The position numbers were made by a program, and so were the translations under genes. The notes beneath the pieces are model-generated. The model searched no databases and had not been told where the DNA came from. It worked only from the letters and a program-made list of their open reading frames with translations. Below are positions 34,901-45,731 of a stretch of 64,000 bases of DNA, in pieces; position 1 is the first letter of the stretch; each line of letters starts with the position of its first letter. Source of the stretch: Talaromyces rugulosus (Eukaryota; Ascomycota; Eurotiomycetes; Eurotiales; Trichocomaceae); the NCBI RefSeq assembly GCF_013368755.1, contig NC_049565.1, forward strand, positions 3,038,001-3,102,000. The letters run 5' to 3'.

Positions 34901-35171
34901 TGGAAACGGAGAATCGCCGTCTGCTCGGGAGTAGCAGTAACAGGCGACGGGGTGCCGTAGACGAAGGTCGACAATGAGTCGCCGGCTTACAACATCTCTG
35001 CAAGTAAGAGGGCCATGGCGAGCATCGACTCAGCCCAGGCCGAGAGCTCTGCGGCGTGCGTACGCTGTGAAAGAGTCTGATACCGAGAATGTTCCGCTTT
35101 CCGAGGGGGTAGGTAGGACTACTGGCTGGCCAGCGCGCTGTTGATTTGATGCGTTGCCGCATTGAGAGCAA
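31941..35171 (-). CDS. DEDDy 3'-5' exonuclease-domain protein, possibly mitochondrial
   Basis: Two exons on the minus strand (35171-32174, 32104-31941) give 1053 residues. The first 95 residues are Arg/Ser/Pro-rich without acids (ending RRRFSVSTPRR), like a mitochondrial presequence, then turn acidic (DDDFDDFDDNDTFSD). A charged coiled coil follows at about 120-215. The long middle part is unrecognised. A heptad repeat (VRREPSI/V) lies before the C-terminal exonuclease. That domain shows VIGFDLEWKA (Asp and Glu of motif I), VGVNIKADCTRVRRHLG (motif II) and YAASDPFACL, split by the intron (Tyr-x3-Asp of motif III). It therefore belongs to the WRN/Rrp6-like DEDDy class. DNA or RNA substrate cannot be decided. 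The last exon ends TKVKRLGH. Confidence 0.85.
32941..33098. repeat. 21-bp minisatellite inside the exonuclease coding sequence
   Basis: Seven full units of CTCACTACCGATGGCTCTCT plus T start at 32941, 32962, 32983, 33004, 33025, 33046 and 33067, followed by a partial eighth and preceded by a decayed partial copy. Because 21 is a multiple of three, unit gain or loss adds or removes seven residues (RREPSVV, with I/V and E/Q variation) without breaking the frame. The unit variants repeat in a four-unit pattern, suggesting a second-level duplication of 84 bp. Confidence 0.95.
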
Positions 35172-35512
35172 CCATCCTGGCCGGCAAACGTATCACAGAG
35201 AGTTCAGTTATTCATGGGTGAAATCAAGTCCAAGTAGGCCTTGAAAATGCTATTGAGATAGATCGATCAAAAACTTGATTTATGAGCAAAAAGGAAAACA
35301 AAGGTCTCCGCTGCGGCTTCCAATACGCTAGTCCTGCTATGGCTAGCTGGAGAACTCTTGGCGCCGGGTCCGGGCGATCAGTTCAATTTGATATTCAACG
35401 ACACCCCCTCGATTTTTTACCTGATTCTCGCTCTGCTACTTTGGTAGTTGTTTATTTCTGAGTCACTGCTGTTGGATTTCCCTCACCACGTATTCGGTGG
35501 CGGTTGTATGAA
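35172..35512. promoter_or_regulatory. Divergent promoter, exonuclease and LSM5 genes
   Basis: The 341-bp interval separates divergent start codons. No specific regulatory motif is claimed. Confidence 0.35.
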
Positions 35513-36079
35513 ATGGCTTCTCAATTATTGCCTCTTGGTAAAAGCTACAATCCTATCTGATTGAAGAGCCTTCGAACGAAAGTCGCTAACACAGCCATAG
35601 AACTGATCGACAAGTGCGTCGGCTCAAAGATCTGGGTTGTGATGAAGGGCGACAAGGGTTTGTCCCCCGCGGTTTTCTGTATGGTCCGAGAATCCCAGGA
35701 CAAGAGCTGACCACAAATTCAGAATTCTCCGGTACATTGCTCGGCTTTGACGACTATGTCAGTACGTATATACATATCTTTGTCAAAGTAAAACATTACT
35801 TTGTATACTAAGCGTGAGATTCAGATATGGTTCTCGAGGACGTCACGGAGTTGTAGGTCTTCTCTATTTGAAGTTGCTCTGTTGCGCGATAGCCCGGTGA
35901 CTGATATGCTACTAGTGATTACTCTGGAAACCAAGAAAAGCTTCCCAAGATTCTCCTTAACGGAAACAATGTGTGCATGGTGAGTTTCATTGTCTCTAGC
36001 TATCGATTGGAGCATTTGAGGCTAATGGGATATTCAATAGTTGATACCCGGAGGGGAGGGGCCAGTCAATAGCTCATAA
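35513..36079 (+). CDS. lsm5: U6 snRNA-associated Sm-like protein LSm5
   Basis: Six exons are inferred: 35513-35537, 35601-35657, 35723-35761, 35825-35852, 35916-35979 and 36041-36079. They join in frame to an 83-residue protein, the normal LSm5 size. The Sm1 motif reads [20 protein letters not shown] followed by FSGTLLGFDDYVNMVLEDVT. The Sm2 motif reads ILLNGNNVCMLIPGGEGP. LSm5 is part of the LSm2-8 ring that binds the U6 3' oligo-U tail and of the LSm1-7 ring in mRNA decay. Five introns of about 60 nt occupy more than half of the gene, and the fourth exon is only 28 nt. Each splice site has GT...AG ends and the frame closes exactly. Confidence 0.95.
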
Positions 36080-39000
36080 AGTTGCTGATTCAGGTGAAAA
36101 AGGATTATTAATGATGAAGAATGACTAGAAAATGAAACTACTTTAAGATCCTATGTTTTATCCCCATACAGTCGGCTGGAAAAACTTTTAGAAGCCTGAC
36201 GTTGAAGCGCCAGTGAACCAATTTCCAAGCTATGTTGAAGAAGAAGTTTAGTGATTGATTGATTAAAGATAGACAGACAACAGATTTATGGATGGCGAAT
36301 TTATTGCTTGTTGGAGAGTTTCCTTTAAAAAAATATCTTTATCCCTTCTCTAGTGTAGTCAAAGAAACCCTTAGATTATCGGTATGCGCCTTTATCTACA
36401 TGTGCAGAAACTCAAATGAATCAACATTGAAACCCTAGATTGTTTCGGCCTTGAAAATTAAACCTGGAATACTATACGTAGAAGCCCTCTGGGTTTCTCC
36501 TATGCTTCGAATGGAAGAACATTGAAGTTTTGAGTCCCTGTAGTTATTAATAAAGAGAGATAAATCTTATAAAGAAATTGAATTCTAAATATATGTGCTC
36601 CAGTAATTCCCAGTGCCAGAGTATTTCTAAGATTGAACTTGTTTAGTGCCAGACGGAAACGCCTTGCCTGCTCCCTGGTGATATATTTATATCTTAACAA
36701 CTTCTTCAAGTTTCGTTCAGAAGATACTTTACCCGTGTTAAAGCCAAATAAGCGATAATCTCATCGCCAAGGAGCATATGTCTCAGAGATGGGATAATAT
36801 GACAGCTCAGGCTATCAGGTAATTACCTTGTTTATTTGCGCATAAATAGTTTCAATTTCTTTTTATATAGAAATTCTCGTATTCAAGTTTCATTTTCTCG
36901 TCGGTAAATACTTGATTTCGGTATTTTGTGAAATTTTTGTGAAATTAAGCAACTAGCATGTCGGACATTTGTATTTCATTTCCGTTATAACAAGACCAGT
37001 CAATGCTTGAATGAAGACTATTCGATTAACACTTGATTGTTGATAGGAAACAATTCTTAGATGTATAAAAGATTAGTACGTTTCGAGCTAATCTATCTAT
37101 GCCGACTGCCTAAACTCGCAGTTTTTCCCTAATTTTAATTACATACAGAGGCGTTGTTCAATGTTGTAGGTATTAAAGGAGATACTAGCGGAAATATATA
37201 TGACATTCGCTAAGTACCACACCAAATTTCGAACTTTTATTCGTTTTTATACAAGAAGGATTCCGACATTTGTGACTAGCAGTGAGCAGGTCACAAAGCG
37301 ATCCTTCATAACCCCTAGATATGCCCTGGTAATATCTCCTAAATAACCCACATCTTTTGCCAGAGCTTGTTGTTTGTGCTTCTAAATAGCCTGTTTAGAC
37401 ATTCCCTTAGACAGTCAGTGAATACGACTAGTTTAAATAAACACTGGTGATACCGTACTTATACAGATTAAAGTGAAGTGACAACTACACATGTATTCAT
37501 CCTTCAATGGCACCACTAATAACCGTAGATACCCACATTGTTTGCTTCTATGTTTGAGTGCCAGAAGTTAGGATAATCGATGATGTCTTTGTTACGGCCA
37601 TGTACTTGAGGCTATGGCACTAAAGAAGCGTATAGTGAAAAAGGCATCGACATGATTAAATGAGGCCTCTGAAAGAGGAATAAGAGGTACTAAGTCATCA
37701 ACTGTGAAGATCATGTGGCTAGCAGGAGGCTATTTTGCTACAAACTTAAGAAGGGCCTTAACTGTGTTTTTAATCCCTGCTCTCTGCCTTGAAAGATAGC
37801 CTGGTAGCATAGCTATGTGCACTTTATGTCTGCTCTAGAAAGCTTGTTTGTAGTCGATGACCACGTAGAAAATTTTCTAATTGACTCAAAATTTGAAACA
37901 TTACATTATCTGATGTTTCGTACTAAACGCATACGCATACGCATCAGGGTGATCCGTTATGCTTGATCAGGAATCGGGTGGCCCCAGAGCTTGTGATGCA
38001 GTCTGCCACGTTTTTCAGACCCACTTCTCACTCTAGTTTTTTTGGTGTTCAGTCAGGGATAGCGCATTTAATACTACGTATTATTTATTAATATGAATTA
38101 TGGCGGGAAGGGTCCTCGAGAAGTCTGTGAATAAGGCTGTAGTAGTCATCTTTAACATCTTCAAACCACTTGGACGGTGATCTACGAAATTTACATCTCA
38201 TGGAACTCGGCCAATGAAATGAATGTACGAGTCAAAGTATCGTATGAGAGTAGCTGGTCCCTCGGCAACGACATGATACAACCTGACCTAAGTCACCTAA
38301 CCCATGGCCCCTGGTTATCAGTTCCCAAAACGCCATCAGCGGGTCAGATCCTTGGCCCATGTGGCAACTGGCATGTGGCTTGAGACATGTTGGATCGAAT
38401 TGAAAACAGGCGGGATTGAATTTTATTATTCCGCTGAGCTGGCGGCCACGAGGCTCTACAAAGCAGCTGAATACCGAGTCCGTCATCATTCTGGTCAATG
38501 ATCACGCGTTCATGTATCACCGAAAGTAGCCGGCAAGAGAGAGACGTGGCGGCCTTGCGACCTTCTTATAATGGAAGATTGCGGTTTATTTTAATTGACG
38601 CACGAGTAGAATCATAGCATGATAGGCTACCAACAGCAAGCATGCAACCGACGTTACATTCCCAGACTCGTCTCATATCATGGGGTACCGTTCATGATTC
38701 AGCCTGCTCAGCGGCCCTCTCAGTTTGGTGAAGGCGGCCTGTGCAGTCTATGCTATTTGTCCGATTGTCGCCAATGACGCCTCGTATGCAACTAGGCACG
38801 GGGTAAGCGACGCCAGCGTTACCGAAAAAGAAAAGGTCGCTCGTATTAGACTTTAGGACTGCGACGTATAGTCTATTTTGGCTCAGGATTTGACCCGAGC
38901 CTATCAGTCCAATGGGCACATGTCAGTCGGGGATGCGGCCTTGCCTGGAACAAGGTTATTGTTCGTGTCCGGAGCTGGTAGTAGTACCGAGCATAGAGTT

Positions 39001-39250
39001 TTTTTTTGACTCTGGGGCACTGTTCTCCCGAGCTTCGATGCATCCCCAAGAAGGATCGTTGCTCGGAGGCGTCGAGGAGGCGTCGTCTGGGATGGTTCCG
39101 GATCGCCCTCGTCGAGGTATAATTGATTAATCAGGGAGTATAATATAACCGGTTGATATTATTATCTTGTCTCTTTTGCCACAATCGTAGTATTGACACA
39201 CACCATTGCATAAACTAGGGTCGTCCGAAGGATTGGCACAGTAATTTGCG
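36080..39250. other. Gene-poor AT-rich stretch, no gene recognised
   Basis: More than 3 kb without a supported gene, in a window where genes are otherwise closely packed. Up to about 38.1 kb the sequence is AT-rich with stops in every frame. A hexamer CGCATA is repeated about three times near 37928-37943. No open frame longer than 90 codons with recognisable content was seen, and no transposase or reverse transcriptase motif was found. It may be decayed repeat DNA. Confidence 0.45.
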
Positions 39251-40095
39251 TTATCTGAAGATGGCTGAAGTTCTGGGCTTAGGCTGTGATAAGACCGTTC
39301 CATCGCCAATCACTGCAATCAGTCCCCGGACTAGGCTTGGCACGGGCCGGCAGCCAACCAGCGGTGCGGACAGGAGAGACCCGCCCCCGCTCTTCCACGC
39401 GCCGCGAGTCACGAGTCACGCCATGAAATGTGGGGCGCAAACCCGCCTCTCTACCAGTGCTGATTGGCGGGCGTTTACCCACAGATAGCGAGGATCCACT
39501 CTCTCGGGATGGGCTTGTCGCTGGATTCGGCATAGCGCTGTGTCGTTCTCAGCGCTGATTGGAGGCTGCAAAGCCAAAAACGGCCTTCTCCGGCCGCGGG
39601 TGGCGATCTGGCCAATCACAGTACTCTGCCTCGGAGACTGTCATTCGGCCGCAAAGGGACTAGCGCGGATCCACCAGAGCATGCGCTGAGCGTCGTGATT
39701 TGCCCGCTACGACCGCTTCTTATCAGCCCTCGTCTTTCAACCACTGCGAGTAGTGCCGTTTCTGGCTTTCTTTTCGCTCGGATGCTGGGAGGGAAAAAGA
39801 GAAAATGTCCGAGCATTCATCGCCCTTGCGCAAATAATCAAAGCCACACCCTAAAGACCCAAAATAGGACATCGTCCGTCTAGAAGCCTAGTAGCGCATT
39901 GGCGTGTCGAACTAGACGACGCCGCAGCCTCCCTCCCTCGATCCTAGATATTTAGTCGGCAAGGCTAGCTGTTCGCGACTTGCTCTCAAGTGTCTTTCTT
40001 TTTCCCTTCTCTCCTTTCTCCTCAGGGAACTCTCAACCTACACCCCGTGCAGTCAGATCGCTTCCTAGGCGCATTTGTGTATCACCTCCAAAAAC
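39251..40095. promoter_or_regulatory. Permease promoter with GATA and CCAAT motifs
   Basis: Upstream of the amino-acid permease are HGATAR motifs at 39251-39256 (minus), 39288-39293, 39483-39488 and 39720-39725 (minus). CCAAT boxes (ATTGG or CCAAT) occur near 39462, 39558 and 39613. HGATAR sites fit AreA nitrogen control of permeases. A pyrimidine-rich stretch at about 39995-40025 is a likely transcription start region. Confidence 0.4.
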
Positions 40096-42001
40096 ATGGA
40101 GAAAGCTTCTTACCCCAAGGAAGGGGGGACCGTGGACCCCTCCATCAACGAGGCTTCGGGCTACGGCGAGAGCGAGCCCGCCGGCAGCTTCTCCCGGCGA
40201 TTTATCGACAGCTTCAAGAGAGACCCAAATGCCCATGTCACCAAGCGTGGCCAGGTCGGAGCTGATGGAAATGTCTTTGATGCCGAGGCCGCCGCGCAGG
40301 CCACGGCCAACTCGCCCTTGCAGCGCCGCTTGAAGGGTCGTCATCTGCAGATGATTGCTATCGGTGGTTCAATCGGTAAGCTGAGTCGGGAAGCAGCGCC
40401 GCCAGCGTGTCGGTCAAGAATAATGCTAAAACTGTTGTGTGTATAGGAACCGGTCTATTCGTTGCTTCTGGAGCTGTCCTGTCCACTGGAGGTCCCGCGT
40501 CTGTCGTTATCGCCTATATTCTCATTGGTATGATGTTGTACTGCACCGTCCATGCCTTAGGAGAAATGGCTGTCCTGTATCCTGTCGCCGGTTCCTTCGC
40601 TGCTTATTCGACCCGTTTCATTGATCCCGCCTGGGGGTTTGCCATGGGATGGAACTACGCTCTGCAATGGCTTGTCGTGATGCCCCTGGAAATCGTCGCC
40701 GCCGCCATGACAATTGATTATTGGAATCCCGGTGTTAGCCCTGCTGCTTGGGTTGCTATTTTCTGGGTTTTAATCGTCGTCATCAACTTTTTCGGTGTGC
40801 GCGGATACGGTGAAGCTGAATTCGTGTTTGCTCTCATCAAGGTCGTTGCCGTTGTCGGTTTCATGTTTGTCTTCCTTCCTCTTCCTCGTATTTTTCTCCT
40901 TCTTCTATCGTCTCCCAGCTAACGCCATTCTTTCATAGCATCCTCGGCATCATTTTGAACTGTGGTGGTGGTCCAGAGGGTGGTTATATTGGCGGCAAAT
41001 ATTGGTATCATCCAGGTGCATTCAACAATGGGTTCAAGGGTCTTTGCAGCGTTTTCGTCAACGCTGCCTTCGCTTTTGCCGGCACTGAGTTGGTTGGTTT
41101 GGCCGCCGCCGAGACCGCCAACCCACGCAAGTCCCTCCCAGGTGCGATCAAGCAGGTCTTTTGGCGAATTGCCCTGTTCTACGTCGTCGCATTGACCATT
41201 GTCGGTCTGCTGGTCCCGTACACCGAAGATCGTCTTATAAACGGATCGTCCTCGGCTGATGCCCACGCCTCGCCTTTTGTTATCGCCATCGAAAACGCTG
41301 GCATTAGCGGGCTACCTTCAGTGATGAATGTCGTTATCATGATTGCTGTCTTGTCTGTCGGAAACTCTTCCGTCTACGGTTCTTCTCGTACCCTAGCCGC
41401 TCTAGCTGAGCAGGGCCAAGCACCCCACTTCTTGGCCTACATTGACCGCCAAGGTCGACCTTTGTTTGCCATCATTCTTGCTAGTGTCCTCGGTCTCTTG
41501 GCTTTCCTTGCAGCATCGAGCAAGGAAGACGAGGCTTTCACTTGGATGCTTGCCATCTCTGGCCTGTCCTCCGTCCTCACTTGGGGCTCGATTTGCTTGG
41601 CCCACATCCGTTTCCGCGCCGGTTGGAAAGCCCAGGGACACACCTTGGATGAACTGCCTTTCCGATCCCAAGTCGGTGTCATTGGCTCGTGGGTTGGCTT
41701 TCTTTTCAACTGCCTGGTCCTCATCGCCCAGTTCTGGGTTGCTTTTGCGCCTGTGGGCTATGGCAGCAAGAGCCCATCGGAGATTGCCTACAACTTCTTC
41801 TCTCTCTACCTTGCCGCCCCCATTAGCATTGCGTGCTACATTCCTTACAAGATCTACTACCGCACGCCTTTCATGGCTGCCTCCTCCATGGACTTGGCTA
41901 CTGGACGTCGCGATATCGATGTCCAGCACCTTGTTGACGAGGAGCGTGCAGAACAGGCGCAATGGCCCTGGTGGAAAAAGGCCTATCACGTCTTTTGCTA
42001 G
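40096..42001 (+). CDS. General amino-acid permease (Gap1/YAT family)
   Basis: Three exons (40096-40375, 40447-40864, 40939-42001) give 586 residues. It is a plasma-membrane amino acid/proton symporter of the APC superfamily with about 12 membrane spans. The conserved first-span motif LKGRHLQMIAIGGSIGTGLF is split by intron 1. Other family motifs are GEMAVLYPVAGSFAAYSTRF, NYALQWLVVMPLEI, FVNAAFAFAGTELVGLAAAE, RKSLPGAIKQVFWRI and SSVYGSSRTLAALAEQGQAP. The C-terminal tail (DEERAEQAQWPWWKKAYHVF plus C) is typical of Gap1-like permeases and is the part involved in endocytic control in yeast. Substrate range cannot be judged. Upstream GATA motifs suggest nitrogen regulation. Confidence 0.95.
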
Positions 42002-42633
42002 TCATTCCGCTTGCAGGTCACAACAATATTTTGTGTTTATATTACAAGTGTGTCCTGGTTGTTTGTCTGTCTTGATGTGTAAATACATAGCTACATACCA
42101 CCTACTATTCTCTTAATTCTACATTGAAGATAGCGGATTTTTCCTAGTGATCTCACAAACAAGCATTTTGAATTAGCACAGATCCTTTTACTCTTCTCCA
42201 CTTTCCAAATAATCGTATTGTATAGACCTCTATGAAGGGTCGTCTAATTATAGATCACTCACAGTTTAGCACGTGGGGACTTCCTCGGATTGGCGAATCA
42301 GAGCGCGTACCGCCCCGTGTCTTGCCCAATCGCCAGCTCCTCCACGCGCTAAACCATTTTGCGTTAACTCCGAGCCCGTCGCAAGAAAAGGACTCGTTGA
42401 CTTGGCCAGCTTCGCTACTTCAGACTTCACGTATTACACCTACGACCATAAACCCGCCTGCGCCTTTCTGCGCATTGCTCCCTTCTCCTCCCCCCCTGTA
42501 CATTTCGCTCGTTCGTTTCGTTAATTTCGCTCTTAGCGCTGGTATTTGTCCTTCTTGCTTTTCTTCATTCCTGGTGTCCCGTTACTCCGCAAAGTCGAAG
42601 CCGATCGTCGCCCCAGCTGAAACGTTGCCCACG
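42002..42633. promoter_or_regulatory. Intergenic, upstream region of the RhoGAP gene
   Basis: No gene was supported. The region holds the permease 3' end and a pyrimidine-rich stretch at about 42475-42580 before the RhoGAP start, suggesting a long 5' leader. Confidence 0.4.
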
Positions 42634-45483
42634 ATGCCTGGTTTCGCCGACTCTTTCTGGACCCCCGACTACGCGTCAGGATTGGGAGTCTTGTATACGA
42701 AACTCCAACAGGGTGTTGCCGAGAATAGACAGCTTCTCACTGTCGCCAGTTTGCGAGCTGACGCCGAGGGAGCCTACAGTGCACGGCTCGGTGACATTGC
42801 GCCCTCGGTTGATCGAATCAGCACGGGCTTCTCTAGAGATGAAGGCGCCAGTGTGAAAAAGGTATGCAGGTCTATTGGAAGCATTGATTGGACATTGTTC
42901 TAATTTAATATCTGCTTCATTAGGCCTATGATGGCATTCGTACTGAGATGGTCGAGGCTTCCAAGAACCACCAGAAGATCTCCGCCAACATTCGGGAACT
43001 TGTCGTCACCCCGTTTGGCCGTTGGTGCGACCAGCATGCCGCTCGTATCCAAAATTCCCACGACGATTTGCAGGCTCGCATCAAAGATCACATGAAACAA
43101 ACGGAGCTCGTCAAGAAACTCCGTAGCCAGTATTTCAACAAGTGCCGCCTAGTGGAAGATTTGGAAGAAGAAAACAAATTGGCCTTTCAAAGCCCAGAGG
43201 CCACGAGCCCGCAAGGCAAGCCATCGCCCCCCAAGATCGTCTTCACAGATCCAGAACCAAACGAACCCGAATTCTTTGAGATCGGCGACAGGTCTTATAC
43301 CACGGAGGAAATAACAAAGATTCTCAGCGATATACTCAATACAATTAAGATGGGCGATGTCAAGGTCCCGATTCTGGGCACTTACCAGAACATTTCCTCA
43401 GGTGCCGATATCGTGGAATATTTCCAAAAGAACCTCGGCGCTTCGAGTGTCAGCTACGCCGAACGCATTGGCCAGGATATGGTGGACATTGGATTCTTGC
43501 GTCTGATCGGAAACATGGGCAGCACGTTTGCCAACAGTAGTCGTATGAACTACCAGTGGAGATCGAGAGTCTTCCAGCTCACCGGATTCCCTGAGAACAA
43601 AAAGCCGCTTCTTCGTATGACCTCGGTCATGTCCAACGACGACAACGCCGGATCGCCAACTATCGCCAGTGTATCTGAAATGTTTGCAGGCTGGAACCCA
43701 TTGAACAACCCTCACCCTGATGAAACCCCGGCCGAAAAACTCCATCGTGAAGCCCACGAGTCCGATGAACGTTACAAAGCTGCCGTCATCAAGCTGGATC
43801 AAATTAGATGTATGCTAGAAGAAGAGATTATTGACCATCTCCGCTTTATGGAACGCTGCGAGCTCGACCGTCTCAAGGCTATTAAGTCGGTAGTCCTCGA
43901 TTTTTCCGGGGCGGTTAGCAATGTCATTCCTGGCTTGCAAAGCACCGTCGACCACATGATGCTATATCAGGAAACTATCCAGCCACTGGGTGACTTGAGG
44001 TACATGCTTGAGAATTATCGCACTGGAGGATTTGTTCCCAAGGTTCAACCGTATGAAAATTATTACGGCTCCGTTGGAGGTAAGTTATATCTTTTTCCTG
44101 TCTGTGAAAATTAGCTAATGTGTGATAGACCAAATCTTTGGCGTGGATCTCGAGGCTAGGGCTAGAGCCGACAAGAAGCGCGTGCCGGTTCTCATTACGA
44201 ATATCTTGACATTCCTTGACAATCGTGAGTTCTAATTTCTCTGCTACGTCATCTTTGCTAAATTAATTCTCTAGATTATCCTGATCTTGAAGGCGATGAG
44301 ACACGACGAGCAATCTGGCTTCACGATGTGCCGCTGGCCGCCACTCACCATCTACGACAAGCCCTGAACAGCAGTACAGGCGATCACCGTGCAATTCTAG
44401 ACAAATACGAGATACCCATTGTTGCTAGCGTTCTAAAGTTATACCTTCTGGAGCTTCCTGGTATGTCACATGATTCTGGTTTTTTTTTTCTCCCAGTATT
44501 TTGGCATGATGCTTATTCTATTTGCAGACTCCCTTGTGTCGTCCCAAGTTTACGAAATAGTCAAGACGATTTACTCCACCACTGCCAATGAAACCACCGA
44601 GGAGGGTAGGATCAAAGTCCTGCAGAGCACACTTGGGCAGCTTCGCCTCAACAATATAGCGACCCTTGATGCTCTGATGACTCACTTTACTCGGTTGATT
44701 GAGTTGACCTCTGCCGACGAAACCTATGTTTCCACTCTTGCGCAGGCATTATCACCATGCATTCTGCGACCCCGATTCGAGAGTACATTGACCATGAATG
44801 AACGCCACAGCTATCGGTTGATCCGGGATCTGTTTGAGCACAAAGATGCCATTTTCGGTGAACTGAAAAGACAGTCCAGCGCCAGTGCTTTCGGCGCAGG
44901 AGCTGCCGCAGCTCGCCCACGGGCAATCAGCACTGATGAAAGCAACCGTCGAGCCGCAATGGAGGCTCGGAACCGTGCCATTGCAAGTCGCAGCCGGGCC
45001 ACCAGCCCTGCTCATACTACTCGACACCGCCGAGATCGATCCACCGATGGCTCCGCCGGCCGGTTCCCGATTAACGTCGGCAGCCCTCAAAGTGCGGACC
45101 GCAAGGCAAGACAGAGCCTCGACGTGCCAAATGCTGCTGCTCTACATGGAGGAGCAGCTGAAGAGGAGCAGCCTGCCAAGCCCGTAGAAACCACCGAGGC
45201 CAACGGAGCGACGACAGCCGAGGACGACAAAGCTGAGGCCGAAGTCACCACGCCTGATGAGCAAGGACCAACTGGCGGCGACCCTGAGGGCTCACCTCCT
45301 CCCACCGCCCACGCTGAGTCAGTCGGAAAAAGAGATTCGCTTAACCGCGGACGCAATGTTCGCCGTGCAGGCGGTAGCCATCACGTAAGTGAAAGCACGG
45401 ACGAGACCGACAGCGCAGCAGCAGCTGAAGCCGATATGAAGGGGGTTACTCTGGAAGACAAGCCCATGGAGGATTTCGCCTAA
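42634..45483 (+). CDS. rgd2: F-BAR/DEP/RhoGAP protein (Rgd2-like)
   Basis: Five exons (42634-42861, 42924-44079, 44129-44224, 44275-44460, 44528-45483) give 873 residues. The N terminus (GFADSFWTPDYASGLGVLYT) begins an FCH/F-BAR membrane-binding domain. A DEP-like domain follows at about 230-310 (ISSGADIVEYFQKNL, DMVDIGFLRLIG), then a return of the helical F-BAR part, then a RhoGAP domain from about 462 (VGDQIFGVDLEARARADKKR, VASVLKLYLLELPDSLV). This order matches yeast Rgd2, a GAP for Cdc42 and Rho5. The usual GIFR arginine-finger motif is not seen; the corresponding stretch reads RRAIWLHDVPLAATHHLRQ. The C terminus is a disordered Ala/Glu/Ser-rich tail. Confidence 0.9.
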
Positions 45484-45731
45484 ACTGTTAGCTGAAGCAA
45501 GGTTGTAAAGAGACATTGCGCAGAGTTTCTGATTTCTGTATACATACCTCTGCGGTTTTTGAATGTTTCTACAGATTTTTTCTCCTGTTACTTTTTTTTT
45601 CCCGTGTTAATTTGTTCTTTTTTTTATATTCACGTTTTGCTTCGATACCACGAAGATATGTATTTATGGATGGATGGATGATATAATCCACGAATGGGAT
45701 GTTCTTGTGCATCATTATATCAAGCGTCTTA

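Noticed and set aside
37921..37945. CRISPR-like or tandem array at the CGCATA repeat
   Set aside because: Only about three short hexamer units without spacers; it is a trivial microsatellite.
36500..39619. Several 60-90 codon frames in the gene-poor stretch
   Set aside because: None shows a domain, splice-consistent extension or family motif; they are expected by chance.
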